The notes under the pieces were generated by a model. The model was not told where the DNA came from, made no database searches, and worked only from the letters and a program-made list of their open reading frames with translations. Below are positions 25,343 to 34,734 of a stretch of 64,000 nucleotides of DNA, piece after piece. Every line of letters starts with the position of its first letter. Position 1 is the stretch's first letter. This stretch comes from Sphingomonadales bacterium. GTDB lineage: Bacteria > Pseudomonadota > Alphaproteobacteria > Sphingomonadales > Sphingomonadaceae. The translations under genes and the position numbers were made by a program. The stretch is taken from contig JAIXYT010000050.1 of assembly GCA_027490095.1 (NCBI GenBank), positions 62,001-126,000 on the forward strand, written 5' to 3'.

Positions 25343-26335
25343 ATGACCGACCGCTCGCAGCTGACGCCAAGCCAGGTTCTCGACCGCGTTCTCGTCCTCG
25401 AGATGGTCCGTGTGACGGAGTATGCGGCGATCGCCGCAAGCCGGCTGATCGGCCGCGGCGATGAAAAGGCCGCCGACGCCGCAGCGGTTGCCGCCATGCG
25501 CGATGCGCTCAACAAGCTCGCCTTCGACGGCACCGTCGTCATCGGCGAAGGCGAGCGCGACGAGGCCCCGATGCTCTTCATCGGCGAGAAAGTGGGCTCC
25601 GCCATCGGCACCGGCCCCAAGATCGACATCGCGCTCGATCCGCTGGAAGGCACCACCATCACCGCAAAGGCCGGCCCGAACGCACTTGCCGTGCTGGCAA
25701 TCGCCGAGGAAGGCGGCCTCCTCCACGCCCCCGACACCTACATGGAAAAGCTGGCGATCGGTCCTGGCTATCCCTTGGGGCTCGTCAGCCTCACGAAGAC
25801 GCCGACCGAGAATGTCACCGCACTCGCCGAAGCCAAGGGCGTGAAACCGTCCGACATCATCGCCTGCGTGCTGGATCGCCCCCGCCACGAGGCCTTGATC
25901 AAGGAGCTGCGCGGGCTCGGCTGCGGCATCCACCTGATCCCCGACGGCGATGTCGCCGGCGTGATCGCGGTGGCCAACCCCGACACCACGATCGACATCT
26001 ACATGGGCTCCGGTGGCGCGCCGGAGGGCGTGCTGGCAGCCGCCGCGCTGCGCTGCGTCGGCGGCCAGTTCCAGGGCCGCCTGATCTTCCGCAACGAGGA
26101 CGAGAAATCCCGCGCGCGGCGCATCGGCATCACCGATTTCGACCGCATCTACAGCCTGGAGGATCTCGCCAAGGGCGACGTGATCTTCGCGGCAACCGGC
26201 GTCACCGACGGCAGCCTTCTTGAGGGCGTGCGCCGCTACAAGACCGGACGCATCACCACCGAGAGCATCGTGATGCGTGCATCCAGCGGCACCGTCCGCC
26301 GCGTCAAGGGCGACCGCCGCAGCGACCCGGCCTGA
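25343..26335 (+). CDS. glpX: Class II fructose-1,6-bisphosphatase
   Basis: 330 residues, the full length for GlpX. The family motifs GEGERDEAPML (metal-binding), DPLEGTT and GSGGAPEGVLAAAAL are present. It dephosphorylates fructose-1,6-bisphosphate in gluconeogenesis. GGACCGAA lies before the ATG. It is probably cotranscribed with hom upstream and, 3 bp after its stop, with the amidohydrolase gene. Confidence 0.95.
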   Translation: MTDRSQLTPSQVLDRVLVLEMVRVTEYAAIAASRLIGRGDEKAADAAAVAAMRDALNKLAFDGTVVIGEGERDEAPMLFIGEKVGSAIGTGPKIDIALDPLEGTTITAKAGPNALAVLAIAEEGGLLHAPDTYMEKLAIGPGYPLGLVSLTKTPTENVTALAEAKGVKPSDIIACVLDRPRHEALIKELRGLGCGIHLIPDGDVAGVIAVANPDTTIDIYMGSGGAPEGVLAAAALRCVGGQFQGRLIFRNEDEKSRARRIGITDFDRIYSLEDLAKGDVIFAATGVTDGSLLEGVRRYKTGRITTESIVMRASSGTVRRVKGDRRSDPA

Positions 26336-26338
26336 CGC

Positions 26339-27817
26339 ATGGCCGACCGGCCCGTCGCACGCGCCGGACAGCCGATGCCACGGGGCGGATCCGTCGCCCT
26401 GGGCCTGCTGGCACGGACGCTGCTGGCGGCAGTTGCGCTCCCGGTGCAGGGCTCGCCAACCGCCGCGGCCGACATCGCGGCCAACGTCACCCTGCGCAAC
26501 ATCCACATCGTCGACCCGGTGGACGGTTCCATCGCCCGAAACCGGGTCATCGAGATCCGGAATGGCATGGTCGTTTCCATTCGCCGTGATCGCGGCGGAG
26601 GCGGGTCGGCGACCGGGCTCTCCATCGATGGCGCGGGCAGCTACGCGATCCCCGGCCTGTGGGATTCGCATGTCCACATCCTCCAGGGCGGCATGGCAGA
26701 GGCGCGCAGGGATGCCGCCAGGTTGCTGGCCCATGGGATCACACACGCCAGGGACATGGGTTCGGGGCTGGAGGCCGTTTCGGCCTTTCGCGCCGACCCG
26801 GGGACCGACGAGGCGCGGGCGCTGCACCTGCTCGCGGCCGGGCCGACCCTCTGGACCTTCGAGCTCCCCTACGGCGATCAGTCCCAGAAGCGGCTGGTCC
26901 GAACACCGGCGGAAATCGGCACGACTGTCGACAGCCTGGCCGGTGCAGGCGTTGACCTCATCAAGCCCTATGCAGGGTTCGACGCCGGATCCCTCGGCAA
27001 CCTTGTTGCCGCAGCGCAACGGCACCGGATTCCGGTTGCCGGCCATGCCCAGTCCGGCCTCACCCTCGAGGAACATGCCCGGATCGGGGTGTCGTCGATC
27101 GAGCATTTCGACTTCTCGTCATTCCAGGAATGCGCAGCCGATTCCGACAGCTATTTCCAGCGGGTGATCGCCTCCCGCTTCCGCAATGCCCCGGAATCGA
27201 TACCGGCCATCTACGCCGCCTTTGCAGACGCGATCGATCCGCAGGCCTGCCGCCAGGCGATGCGTCGCGCGGGCGCCGCGGGCCGGGGCAATTTCGCGAT
27301 CGTGCCGACGCTTCACGTCACCTTCCTGCCGGAGCAGGCTTCACGGGCCGCGCTGGCGGCACTGCCAGCCGACAGGCGCGAACCTTGCGAACTCTACCTC
27401 CGGCAATTCGATGCGCGAAACCCGAACGGAAGCGAGCAGCTTCGCCAGGCAAGCCAGCGCCTCATGACGACCCTGGAGGGCTCGGGGATCGCAATTCTCG
27501 CAGGTACCGATGCGCCGGCTTTCTGTGCGGGCCCCGGCGCGGCCTTGTCGCAGGAACTCAGATTGCTTCATGAAGCCGGGCTTTCGCCAATCGAGGTCCT
27601 GCGCGCGGCGACGCTGATGCCGGCGCGGCATTTCGGCTTCGGCAAGCGCTTTGGTCGCATCTTGACCGGCAGGCCCGCCGATCTTGTCCTGCTGTCCGGC
27701 GATCCGCTGAAATCTCTTGAGGCCTACGAAAGGCCCGTCGGGGTTCTTGCCCGGGGACGGTGGTGGAGCAAGGCTGAACTGAACCGCCTTCGGACCCAGC
27801 CGCAAGCAGGCGGCTGA
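26339..27817 (+). CDS. Exported amidohydrolase-family protein
   Basis: 492 residues. An N-terminal hydrophobic stretch (LARTLLAAVALPV) makes it a likely periplasmic protein; Met13 is an alternative start that would give a more compact signal peptide. The amidohydrolase metal site is seen as DSHVHIL (about 108-114), the bridging Lys candidate in DLIKPY, His in AGHAQS and IEHFDF, and Asp in AGTDAPAF. C-terminal GRILTGRPADLVLLSGDPL is typical of imidazolonepropionase-like amidohydrolases. Substrate unknown. It starts 3 bp after the glpX stop. Confidence 0.82.
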   Translation: MADRPVARAGQPMPRGGSVALGLLARTLLAAVALPVQGSPTAAADIAANVTLRNIHIVDPVDGSIARNRVIEIRNGMVVSIRRDRGGGGSATGLSIDGAGSYAIPGLWDSHVHILQGGMAEARRDAARLLAHGITHARDMGSGLEAVSAFRADPGTDEARALHLLAAGPTLWTFELPYGDQSQKRLVRTPAEIGTTVDSLAGAGVDLIKPYAGFDAGSLGNLVAAAQRHRIPVAGHAQSGLTLEEHARIGVSSIEHFDFSSFQECAADSDSYFQRVIASRFRNAPESIPAIYAAFADAIDPQACRQAMRRAGAAGRGNFAIVPTLHVTFLPEQASRAALAALPADRREPCELYLRQFDARNPNGSEQLRQASQRLMTTLEGSGIAILAGTDAPAFCAGPGAALSQELRLLHEAGLSPIEVLRAATLMPARHFGFGKRFGRILTGRPADLVLLSGDPLKSLEAYERPVGVLARGRWWSKAELNRLRTQPQAGG

Positions 27818-27868
27818 CAGTCAGCGGACTTCTCCTGCACGACCTGCACGCCCGCTCCGGCCCGGCCC

Positions 27869-29335
27869 TCAGGGGGTCGCGATCCGGTCCATCCAATTGT
27901 CCCCGATATACATCCGCATGGGCTTGCCCGGCTCTTCCTTGAAGACCACGGCCTCGCCGATGGGGGGGCTGCCGGTCGGTGCGTCCAGACGGAAGCGGCC
28001 GCCGCCCAGCGGCTCCAGCTTCTGCGCGCCGTCGATGCCCGCCGCAGTGGAGGGGAGAAGCGCCAGCCGGTCGTTCAGCACCACGACCGTCATATCGGCG
28101 CCCCGGCTGCGATAGACCCCCTGGAAGCGCGCCCAGCCCGGATCCCACTGGATGGGCGCCGGCTTGGCAGACGCCTTGGCGAACAGCGGCCCCACCGCTG
28201 CGATCAGCTGGCGGGCAATGTCCCCGGCCTCGCCATCGGCGCTGTTGGTCAGCACGATCACCCCGAACCGGTCCGCGGGCTGGAACAGCGTCTGGGTGAT
28301 ATAGCCCGGATAGCCGCCGCTGTGGCCGACATAGCTCCTGTCATTGATGCGCTGGGTCTGGAAGCCAAGCCCGGTTCCGTTCCGCCAGGTCTCTTCCACG
28401 GAACGCACCCGCTGCATCTCGCGCATCGAGCCACTGGAGAGGATCTGGGTCCCGCCGCGCGGACCTTTCCGGAACTGGGCCGACACGAATTTCGCCATGT
28501 CGCCCAGATCCGATGTCAGCCCGGTCGCAGCCGCCATGCCGCGCGCATCGACAAAGCCGAACACCTCGCGCGAACCATCGGGCATTCGCCGGCCATAGGG
28601 GGTCGCCAGTCCCGGCACGGCCAGGTCGAAGCTTGAGTCCGTCATCCCCAACGGCGCCAGGATGTTGGCCTGTGCATAGTCGGCAAAGCGCTGCCCGCTC
28701 AGCTTTTCCACCAGCATGCCGGCAACCGCATAGGCAAGGTTCGAATATTTCCAGCGAGTCTGCGGGGCAAAGGCCGCCTGCCGGTCCCCCATCAGGGCGA
28801 CCAGCTCCGCCTCGGTCGGGAATTGGTAGCTTGTCCAGTGGTCGCCCGCCTCGCGCGGCAGGCCCGAACTGTGCGACAGCAGCTGTTCCACGGTGATCGG
28901 CCCGTCATCGTCGCCTGCCGGCTTCACCTTGAACCAGGGCAGATGCTTCTCCACCGGGTCATCCAGCTGCAGCTTGCCCTCCTCGCGCAGCTGCATGATG
29001 GCAATTGCCGTCAGCATCTTCGAATGCGAGGCCATGCGGAACCGGGTCTCCGCCGTCATCGGCACGCGCTTCTTCACGTCCGCAAAGCCGAAGCCCTTCT
29101 GCCAGATCAGCGCCTGGTCCTGCACCACGCCCACCATAACGCCGGGAAGCCCGCGATAGGCGAGTTGCGCATCGAGCCAGGCCGAAAACAGCCGCGTCTG
29201 GCCAAGGAACTCGGGGTCAACGGCTAGGGAGGCAGGCTGGGCTGCAGGTGCAGGCTGCGCCAAGGCGCCCGGCCCTGGCACTGCGAGGCCAAGGTACAGG
29301 CCTGCAGCCACGGCAAGGTTGATGGCTCTGGACAT
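27869..29335 (-). CDS. Exported serine hydrolase, class C beta-lactamase/esterase family
   Basis: 488 residues with a signal peptide ending near GALAQP. Beta-lactamase-fold motifs: SHSK for the S-x-x-K nucleophile (about residue 102), KYSN for the Y-x-N element, and HSGG in place of KTG. HSGG with a C-terminal extra domain (from about 400, GVYRSRGADMTVVV) points to a carboxylesterase or D-aminopeptidase-like enzyme rather than a true beta-lactamase. The ATG at 29335 gives the clean signal peptide. It lies 100 bp downstream of purT on the same strand and converges with the amidohydrolase gene. Confidence 0.82.
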   Translation of the reverse strand: MSRAINLAVAAGLYLGLAVPGPGALAQPAPAAQPASLAVDPEFLGQTRLFSAWLDAQLAYRGLPGVMVGVVQDQALIWQKGFGFADVKKRVPMTAETRFRMASHSKMLTAIAIMQLREEGKLQLDDPVEKHLPWFKVKPAGDDDGPITVEQLLSHSSGLPREAGDHWTSYQFPTEAELVALMGDRQAAFAPQTRWKYSNLAYAVAGMLVEKLSGQRFADYAQANILAPLGMTDSSFDLAVPGLATPYGRRMPDGSREVFGFVDARGMAAATGLTSDLGDMAKFVSAQFRKGPRGGTQILSSGSMREMQRVRSVEETWRNGTGLGFQTQRINDRSYVGHSGGYPGYITQTLFQPADRFGVIVLTNSADGEAGDIARQLIAAVGPLFAKASAKPAPIQWDPGWARFQGVYRSRGADMTVVVLNDRLALLPSTAAGIDGAQKLEPLGGGRFRLDAPTGSPPIGEAVVFKEEPGKPMRMYIGDNWMDRIATP

Positions 29336-29435
29336 TCGCGGCTCCCCCCGAAAAGCCGCCAGAGTAAGGCCCACGGCCCTGCGCGCAAGGGAAGCCGTGC
29401 ACCGGACGACACGCGCGAACGCCCCTGCGGGATTG

Positions 29436-30602
29436 TCAGCCGTCCACGATCCGCACCTTCGCGGCCGCCTCGGCCGCCAGCGCCCGCGCTGCATCCGTGC
29501 TCTCGGCCCGGGCAAGCGCCACACCCATCCGCCGCCAGGGCCGCGTCACCGGCTTGCCGAACAGCCGCACGTCAACCACACCACCCGCCACGGCCAGCGC
29601 GTCGGCCAGCCCCTCGAAGCGGAAACGCTCGGCATCGCGCGCCGCCAGGATCACCGCCGACGCCGAAGGTCCCCGCATGGTGACTTCGGGCACCGGAAGC
29701 CCCATCACCGCGCGCGTATGCAGGTCGAACTCCGAAAGCTCCTGCGAAACCAGCGTCACCATCCCCGTGTCGTGCGGGCGCGGCGACAGCTCGGAAAAGA
29801 TCACCTCGTCCCCCTTCACGAAGAACTCCACCCCGAACAGCCCATAGCCGCCCAGCTCGTCAACCACCTTCGCCGCCATCGCCTGCGCCTCGGCCAGCGC
29901 CGAAGCCGACATCGCCGCCGGCTGCCAGCTCTCCTGGTAATCGCCCCGCTCCTGCCGGTGCCCGATCGGCGGGCAGAAGCGGATGCCGGCCCTCGTCCGC
30001 ACCGTCAGCAGCGTGATCTCGTAGTCGAAGGCGATGAAGCCCTCCACGATCACCCGAACCCGGTCACCGCGCATGTTGGCGACTGCATAGTCCCAGGCGG
30101 CCGCCATCTGGGCCGCCTCGCGCACCGTGCTCTGCCCCTTGCCCGAACTGCTCATCACCGGCTTCACCACGCAGGGCAGCCCCACATGTTTCAGTGCAGC
30201 CTCAGCCTCCTCCAGCGTCTCGGCATAGCGGTAGCGCGACGTCGTAAGCCCCAGCGTCTCCGACGCGAGATCCCGGATCGCATCCCGGTTCATCGTCATC
30301 TGCGCCGCCCGCGCCGAGGGCACCACCACCGTGCCCGCCGCCTCCACCTCGGCCAGAACCTCGGTGCGGATCGCCTCGATCTCCGGCACCACATAGTCGG
30401 GCCTGTGCCTCGCGATCACCGCCCGCAAAGCGTCGCCGTCCAGCATCGAGAACACCTCGAACCCGTCCGCCACCTGCATCGCCGGCGCGTGCCGATAGCT
30501 GTCGCAGGCGATCACATGCGCACCCAGCCGCTTGGCCGAAATCACGAACTCCCGCCCCAGTTCCCCCGAACCCAGAAGCAGTATGCGCGCCGTGAATGCC
30601 AT
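29436..30602 (-). CDS. purT: Formate-dependent phosphoribosylglycinamide formyltransferase
   Basis: 388 residues. N-terminal [16 protein letters not shown] fold, ATP-grasp region with [14 protein letters not shown] and the [15 protein letters not shown] signature that identifies PurT within the ATP-grasp family. It formylates GAR using formate and ATP in purine synthesis. The ATG at 30602 has GGGGA 5 nt upstream and is preferred to the ATG at 30614. A folate-dependent PurN for the same step is encoded at 55221, so this genome has both routes. Confidence 0.93.
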   Translation of the reverse strand: MAFTARILLLGSGELGREFVISAKRLGAHVIACDSYRHAPAMQVADGFEVFSMLDGDALRAVIARHRPDYVVPEIEAIRTEVLAEVEAAGTVVVPSARAAQMTMNRDAIRDLASETLGLTTSRYRYAETLEEAEAALKHVGLPCVVKPVMSSSGKGQSTVREAAQMAAAWDYAVANMRGDRVRVIVEGFIAFDYEITLLTVRTRAGIRFCPPIGHRQERGDYQESWQPAAMSASALAEAQAMAAKVVDELGGYGLFGVEFFVKGDEVIFSELSPRPHDTGMVTLVSQELSEFDLHTRAVMGLPVPEVTMRGPSASAVILAARDAERFRFEGLADALAVAGGVVDVRLFGKPVTRPWRRMGVALARAESTDAARALAAEAAAKVRIVDG

Positions 30603-30709
30603 GTCCGTCCCCATCGAATATCCCGGTCGCGCATGAAGCCCCGCGCCGGGTGCGTCAATCGACAGGCCGAGATTGCCCGCGGCCCGCGCGATGGCCTAAC
30701 AGGGGCGCC

Positions 30710-32014
30710 ATGAAAGCCGCCCACCTCGCAGCCGCCCTCCTTGCCTTCGCCCCGCTCCCGGCGCAGGCCGCCCTGTCGCCCGCCGAGCAGACGATGGTCG
30801 CAACCGTCGATGCCAACGCCGAGCGCAGCATCGCCCTCCTCGAGCGGCTGGTGAACCAGAACAGCGGCACCAACAATGTCGAGGGCGTGACCAAGGTCGC
30901 CGACATGCTGCGGCCCGAGTTCGAAGCGCTGGGCTTCAAGGTCCGCTGGATCCCGCAAGGAGAGGTCGGCCGCGCCGGCCACCTGTTCGCCGAGCATGTC
31001 GGCAAGAAGGGCACCAAGCGCCTCCTCCTCATCGCCCACCTCGACACCGTCTTCGAACCCGACAGCCCCTTCCAGCGCTTCGCCCGCGAAGGCGACATCG
31101 CGCGCGGCCCCGGCGTCGGCGACAACAAGGGCGGGATCGTCATCCTGCTCTCCGCCCTCCAGGCGATGAAGGCGGCCGGAACCCTCAAGGACGCGAACAT
31201 CGTCGTCGCCCTTACAGGCGACGAGGAAGAGGCAGGCTCCCCGCGCAGCATCGCCCGCGCGGATCTCATCGCCGAAGGCAAGCGTGCGGACGTTGCACTC
31301 GATTTCGAAGGCCTGGTCCGCATCGACGGCCGTGACATGGGCTCGATCGCCCGCCGCTCGTCCAACACCTGGACGCTGACGACCCGCGGCCAGACCGGCC
31401 ATTCCAGCGGCATCTTCTCCGAGAGGCTCGGCGACGGCGCCGTGTTCGAAATGAGCCGCATCCTCGCAGCCTTCCGCACCGAGCTCCCCGAACCCAGCCT
31501 CACCTTCAACGTCGGCCTTCTGGCCGGCGGCGAACGCGTGGATGTGGACCGCGACGGCGTGCGCGCCAGCGTCACCGGCAAGTCCAACATCATCCCGCCC
31601 ATCGCGGTCGCGGTCGGCGAATTCCGCAGCCTGTCGCCGGAACAGTCCGAGCGCGTCCGCACGAAAATGCAGGCGATCGTCGCCCGCAACGCCCCGAAAA
31701 CGAGCGCGGAACTCGTCTTCAACGATCCCTACCCGCCAATGGCCCCAACCGAAGGCAACCGAGCGATCCTTGCCCGCCTCAACACCGTCAACCGCGACCT
31801 CGGCCTGCCCGAAATGCCCGAGCTCGATCCCCTGCGCCGCGGCGCCGGTGACATCGGCTTCGTCGCAGCCGACGTCGACAGCCTGGCAGGCATGGGCCCG
31901 GCCGGCAGCGGCGACCACACCGAGCGCGAGCTGGTCGATCTCACGTCCCTCCCCCTCCAGGCCCGCCGCGCCGCCATCCTGATGACCCGCCTCAGCCGCG
32001 AGCAGGCGAAATGA
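30710..32014 (+). CDS. Exported M20 peptidase, carboxypeptidase G2-like
   Basis: 434 residues with signal peptide MKAAHLAAALLAFAPLPAQA, hence periplasmic. M20 metal motifs: IAHLDTVF (about 108), GPGVGDNKGG, TGDEEEAGS with the catalytic Glu, and a C-terminal SGDHTERE His. The dimerisation domain has GQTGHSSG. It is distinct from the cytoplasmic M20 enzyme at 16810. Glutamate-carboxypeptidase-like or aminoacylase activity is likely; the substrate is unknown. Its stop overlaps the galE start by ATGA. Confidence 0.85.
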   Translation: MKAAHLAAALLAFAPLPAQAALSPAEQTMVATVDANAERSIALLERLVNQNSGTNNVEGVTKVADMLRPEFEALGFKVRWIPQGEVGRAGHLFAEHVGKKGTKRLLLIAHLDTVFEPDSPFQRFAREGDIARGPGVGDNKGGIVILLSALQAMKAAGTLKDANIVVALTGDEEEAGSPRSIARADLIAEGKRADVALDFEGLVRIDGRDMGSIARRSSNTWTLTTRGQTGHSSGIFSERLGDGAVFEMSRILAAFRTELPEPSLTFNVGLLAGGERVDVDRDGVRASVTGKSNIIPPIAVAVGEFRSLSPEQSERVRTKMQAIVARNAPKTSAELVFNDPYPPMAPTEGNRAILARLNTVNRDLGLPEMPELDPLRRGAGDIGFVAADVDSLAGMGPAGSGDHTERELVDLTSLPLQARRAAILMTRLSREQAK

Positions 32015-33015
32015 CGAATGGCCCAGCCCCCGCCGTGCTGCTGACGGGCGGCGCAGGCTACATCGGCTCCCACATCGCGCTCGCGCTGAGAGACCTCGGC
32101 CAGCCCGTCGTCATCCTGGACAATTTCGTGACCGGCAGCCGGCAGCTGGTCCCAGAGGGCGTGCCGCTGGTGGAAGCCGACTGCGCCGACAGAACGACCG
32201 TCACCCAGGCCGTCCGCGCGCACGGCGTCGACACCGTGATCCACTGCGCCGGGCTCATTTCCGTGACGGAATCCGTGCGCGAGCCCCTGCTCTACTACAA
32301 CAGCAATGTCGGCAATGCGGTCGCCCTGTTCGATGCAGCGCTGTCCGGCGGCGCGAAGCACATCCTCTTCTCTTCCACCGCGACCGTCTACGGCGCACCC
32401 GACGCCCCGTCGCTGGACGAGGACCTGCCGCTCGCACCGGTCAATCCCTATGCCGCCAGCAAGGCAATGGTCGAGCGCGTGCTCGGCGACCTCGTGGCGA
32501 CGGGGCGGGCCACCGTCGGCATCCTGCGCTACTTCAACGTTGCCGGAGCCGATCCCGCCGGCCGCGCTGGCCAGATCTCGAAGGAGGCAACCCACCTCAT
32601 CAAGATCGCAGCCGAAGCCGCCGTCGGAAAGCGCACCGGGGTCCTCGTCACCGGAACAGACTTCCCCACGCCCGATGGCACTGGCGTCAGGGACTATATC
32701 CACGTGAGCGACCTCGCCGCAGCCCACGTCGCAGCCGTCGCCCGCCTTCGGGAGGGCGTGCCCTCCTTCACGGTCAATGTCGGCTACGGGCAGGGCTCCT
32801 CCGTCCGCGACGTGCTAGACTGCGTGGACCGTATCACCGGCCGGCAAATCCCCCGCTCCGACGCGCCGCGTCGCCCCGGCGATGTGGCGCAGCTCGTCGC
32901 GAACCCCGCCCGGGCGCGCAAGCTGCTGGGATGGACACCCGTCCACGCCAACCTCGACACCATCGTGCGGGATGCGATCGCCTGGGAACGCAAGCTGGCC
33001 GAAGCCGCCGGCTGA
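32011..33015 (+). CDS. galE: UDP-glucose 4-epimerase
   Basis: 334 residues. Short-chain dehydrogenase fold with TGGAGYIGSH (about 11-20) and the catalytic Tyr-x-x-x-Lys in NPYAASK (about 147). The segments FSSTATVYG, LRYFNVAGA and GTGVRDYIHVSDL are typical of GalE. It interconverts UDP-glucose and UDP-galactose for surface polysaccharide. It begins within the stop of the M20 gene (ATGA) and converges on the glycosyltransferase at 33033. Confidence 0.93.
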   Translation: MTNGPAPAVLLTGGAGYIGSHIALALRDLGQPVVILDNFVTGSRQLVPEGVPLVEADCADRTTVTQAVRAHGVDTVIHCAGLISVTESVREPLLYYNSNVGNAVALFDAALSGGAKHILFSSTATVYGAPDAPSLDEDLPLAPVNPYAASKAMVERVLGDLVATGRATVGILRYFNVAGADPAGRAGQISKEATHLIKIAAEAAVGKRTGVLVTGTDFPTPDGTGVRDYIHVSDLAAAHVAAVARLREGVPSFTVNVGYGQGSSVRDVLDCVDRITGRQIPRSDAPRRPGDVAQLVANPARARKLLGWTPVHANLDTIVRDAIAWERKLAEAAG

Positions 33016-33032
33016 CCAGCGGATCGGCTGCG

Positions 33033-34064
33033 TCAGCGGACCCGATCGATCCGTCCGGCCGCCCGGCCAGGGGTCCCGTCCGCAGCGCCGGCATCCCCCC
33101 GATAGCCCAACCGGGCGCCCGGGCGGGCCGAACCGATCACATCGGCCACGATATACAGAGGCCGCCCCTTCGCCTCCACATAGACACGCCCAAGATACTC
33201 CCCGATCAGCCCCAGCACGAACATCTGCGCAGAGCCCAGCAGGATCACCAGAAGCGCAAGCGAGGTCCAGCCCTCGACAGTTCCGCCGCGCATCCAGACG
33301 AACAGGGTGTAGGCGCCGAACAGAAGGGCCAGCACCCCCAGCAACATCCCCAGCTGCGTCGCAAGCCGAAGCGGTGCAGTGGAAAAGCCCGTCACCGCAT
33401 CGAAGGCGAGCCGCAGCATCTTCGACAGCGGATAATGGGTCTCGCCCGCATGCCGTTCGGCGCGGTGGTAGGGCAGCGGCAGCTGCTTGAAGCCGATCCA
33501 GGCGACCATCCCGCGGATGAAACGGGCCTGCTCGGGCAGGCTCAGCAGGGCATCCAGCGCACGGCGGCTCATCAAGCGGAAATCGCCCGTGTCGACGGGG
33601 ATCTCGATGTCGGTCAACCGGTCCAGAAGCCGGTAGAACATGGCGGCCGACAGCTTCTTGCCCACGGTCTCGCCGGCCCGGCTGACCCTCAGGCCATAGA
33701 CCACGTCGGCACCCTCGGCATCCATCTTCGCCATCATGTCGGCCAACAGCTCGGGCGGATCCTGCAGATCGGCATCGATGATCAGGATCCGTTCCCCAAG
33801 GCTGAGATCGAGCCCGGCCGTCAGCGCAAGCTGGTGGCCATGATTGCGCGCCAGATTGATCGCGACCAGCTGCGGATCGAGCGCAGCCAGTCGCTGCATC
33901 GACGCCCAGGTGCCGTCCCGTGACCCGTCGTTGATGAGGATCAGCTCGTAATCCGTTCCGACCTGCTTGCGGGCGGCAGCGGTCACGCGCCGGTGCAGTT
34001 CGTCGATGCACGCCTCTTCGTTGTAGCAGGGAATGACGATCGACAATGCTGTCACGTGCGGCAA
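33033..34064 (-). CDS. GT2 glycosyltransferase with two C-terminal membrane helices (GtrB/DPM1-like)
   Basis: 343 residues. The GT-A domain has SIVIPCYNEE, NDGSRDGT and the metal site IDADLQDPPE, plus ARNHGHQLA. Two hydrophobic helices follow (about 235-260 and 268-295), as in enzymes that load a sugar onto polyprenyl phosphate. Such enzymes work with GtrA flippases, and a GtrA protein is encoded divergently 132 bp away. The lipid-linked product would serve lipopolysaccharide or glycan modification. The C-terminal ~25 residues (Gly/Arg-rich) are unusual. Confidence 0.87.
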   Translation of the reverse strand: MPHVTALSIVIPCYNEEACIDELHRRVTAAARKQVGTDYELILINDGSRDGTWASMQRLAALDPQLVAINLARNHGHQLALTAGLDLSLGERILIIDADLQDPPELLADMMAKMDAEGADVVYGLRVSRAGETVGKKLSAAMFYRLLDRLTDIEIPVDTGDFRLMSRRALDALLSLPEQARFIRGMVAWIGFKQLPLPYHRAERHAGETHYPLSKMLRLAFDAVTGFSTAPLRLATQLGMLLGVLALLFGAYTLFVWMRGGTVEGWTSLALLVILLGSAQMFVLGLIGEYLGRVYVEAKGRPLYIVADVIGSARPGARLGYRGDAGAADGTPGRAAGRIDRVR

Positions 34065-34196
34065 GTCCTTTCCGTCAGGGAGGTCAGGCCTAGGTCACGG
34101 CTCAACCCTCAGCAATCCCTTTTCGGTGACCCGCCGCGTTCGGCCAACCGCCGCCGATTGCACGGACGGGCAGCCCGCTCTAGGGACAGCACGGCC

Positions 34197-34607
34197 ATGC
34201 CACGCCCGGTTCCTGCAAAGCTGACGCCTGCCGAACTTGGGCGCATCCTGCGCTTCGGCCTGGTCGGCCTGCTTTCGACGGGCATCTACATGCTGCTGTT
34301 TGCCGGCATCACACGTTGGCTCCAGCCGGTCCCCGCCTCCGTCCTCGCCTATCTGATCTCCATGGCCATCAACTTCGTCATGCAGTCCCGCTTCACCTTC
34401 CGGCAAAGCGCCACCTCGCGCGCGAGCGCCGTCCGCTTCACGGTCATGCAGCTTGGCTGCATGCTGACGAACAGCAGCCTCCTCTGGCTCGCGACCGGCC
34501 CACTGGGGCTTGCCGCGCTCCCCTCGCAGGCCGTCCTGATTCTCTTCGTCGCCGGCCTCAGCTACCTGATCTCGCGCGTCTGGGTGTATTCGGCGCCCCA
34601 GGCCTGA
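34197..34607 (+). CDS. GtrA-family membrane protein
   Basis: 136 residues with four predicted membrane helices starting at RFGLVGLLSTGIYMLLF. The internal AINFVMQSRFTFR loop is the GtrA hallmark. These proteins are thought to flip polyprenyl-phosphate sugars across the inner membrane. It is divergent from the matching GtrB-like transferase at 33033. The ATG at 34197 gives the usual family length. Confidence 0.87.
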   Translation: MPRPVPAKLTPAELGRILRFGLVGLLSTGIYMLLFAGITRWLQPVPASVLAYLISMAINFVMQSRFTFRQSATSRASAVRFTVMQLGCMLTNSSLLWLATGPLGLAALPSQAVLILFVAGLSYLISRVWVYSAPQA

Positions 34608-34677
34608 AAGGCCCACAGCGCCGGCCGCAGGGCGGATCCAACCGCGATTGCAGGTCTCGTGAAGCTTTCGCTTGACG

Positions 34678-34694
34678 CCGCCCAAAAGGGGCGG
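34678..34694. promoter_or_regulatory. Inverted repeat before the RND operon, candidate operator
   Basis: CCGCCC-AAAAG-GGGCGG directly follows a TTGACG (34672-34677) that resembles a -35 box and lies about 40 bp upstream of the adaptor start. A repressor bound here would block transcription of the pump operon. No good -10 element is visible, and no regulator gene is adjacent. The call is tentative. Confidence 0.3.
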
Positions 34695-34734
34695 GAATGC
34701 CTGTTACCGGGTTCGGGTCAGACAGGGGCAGGGC

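Noticed and set aside
27869-29335. Beta-lactamase resistance gene
   Set aside because: It has the SxxK and YxN motifs, but HSGG replaces KTG and there is an extra C-terminal domain, so it fits an esterase/peptidase-like serine hydrolase better.
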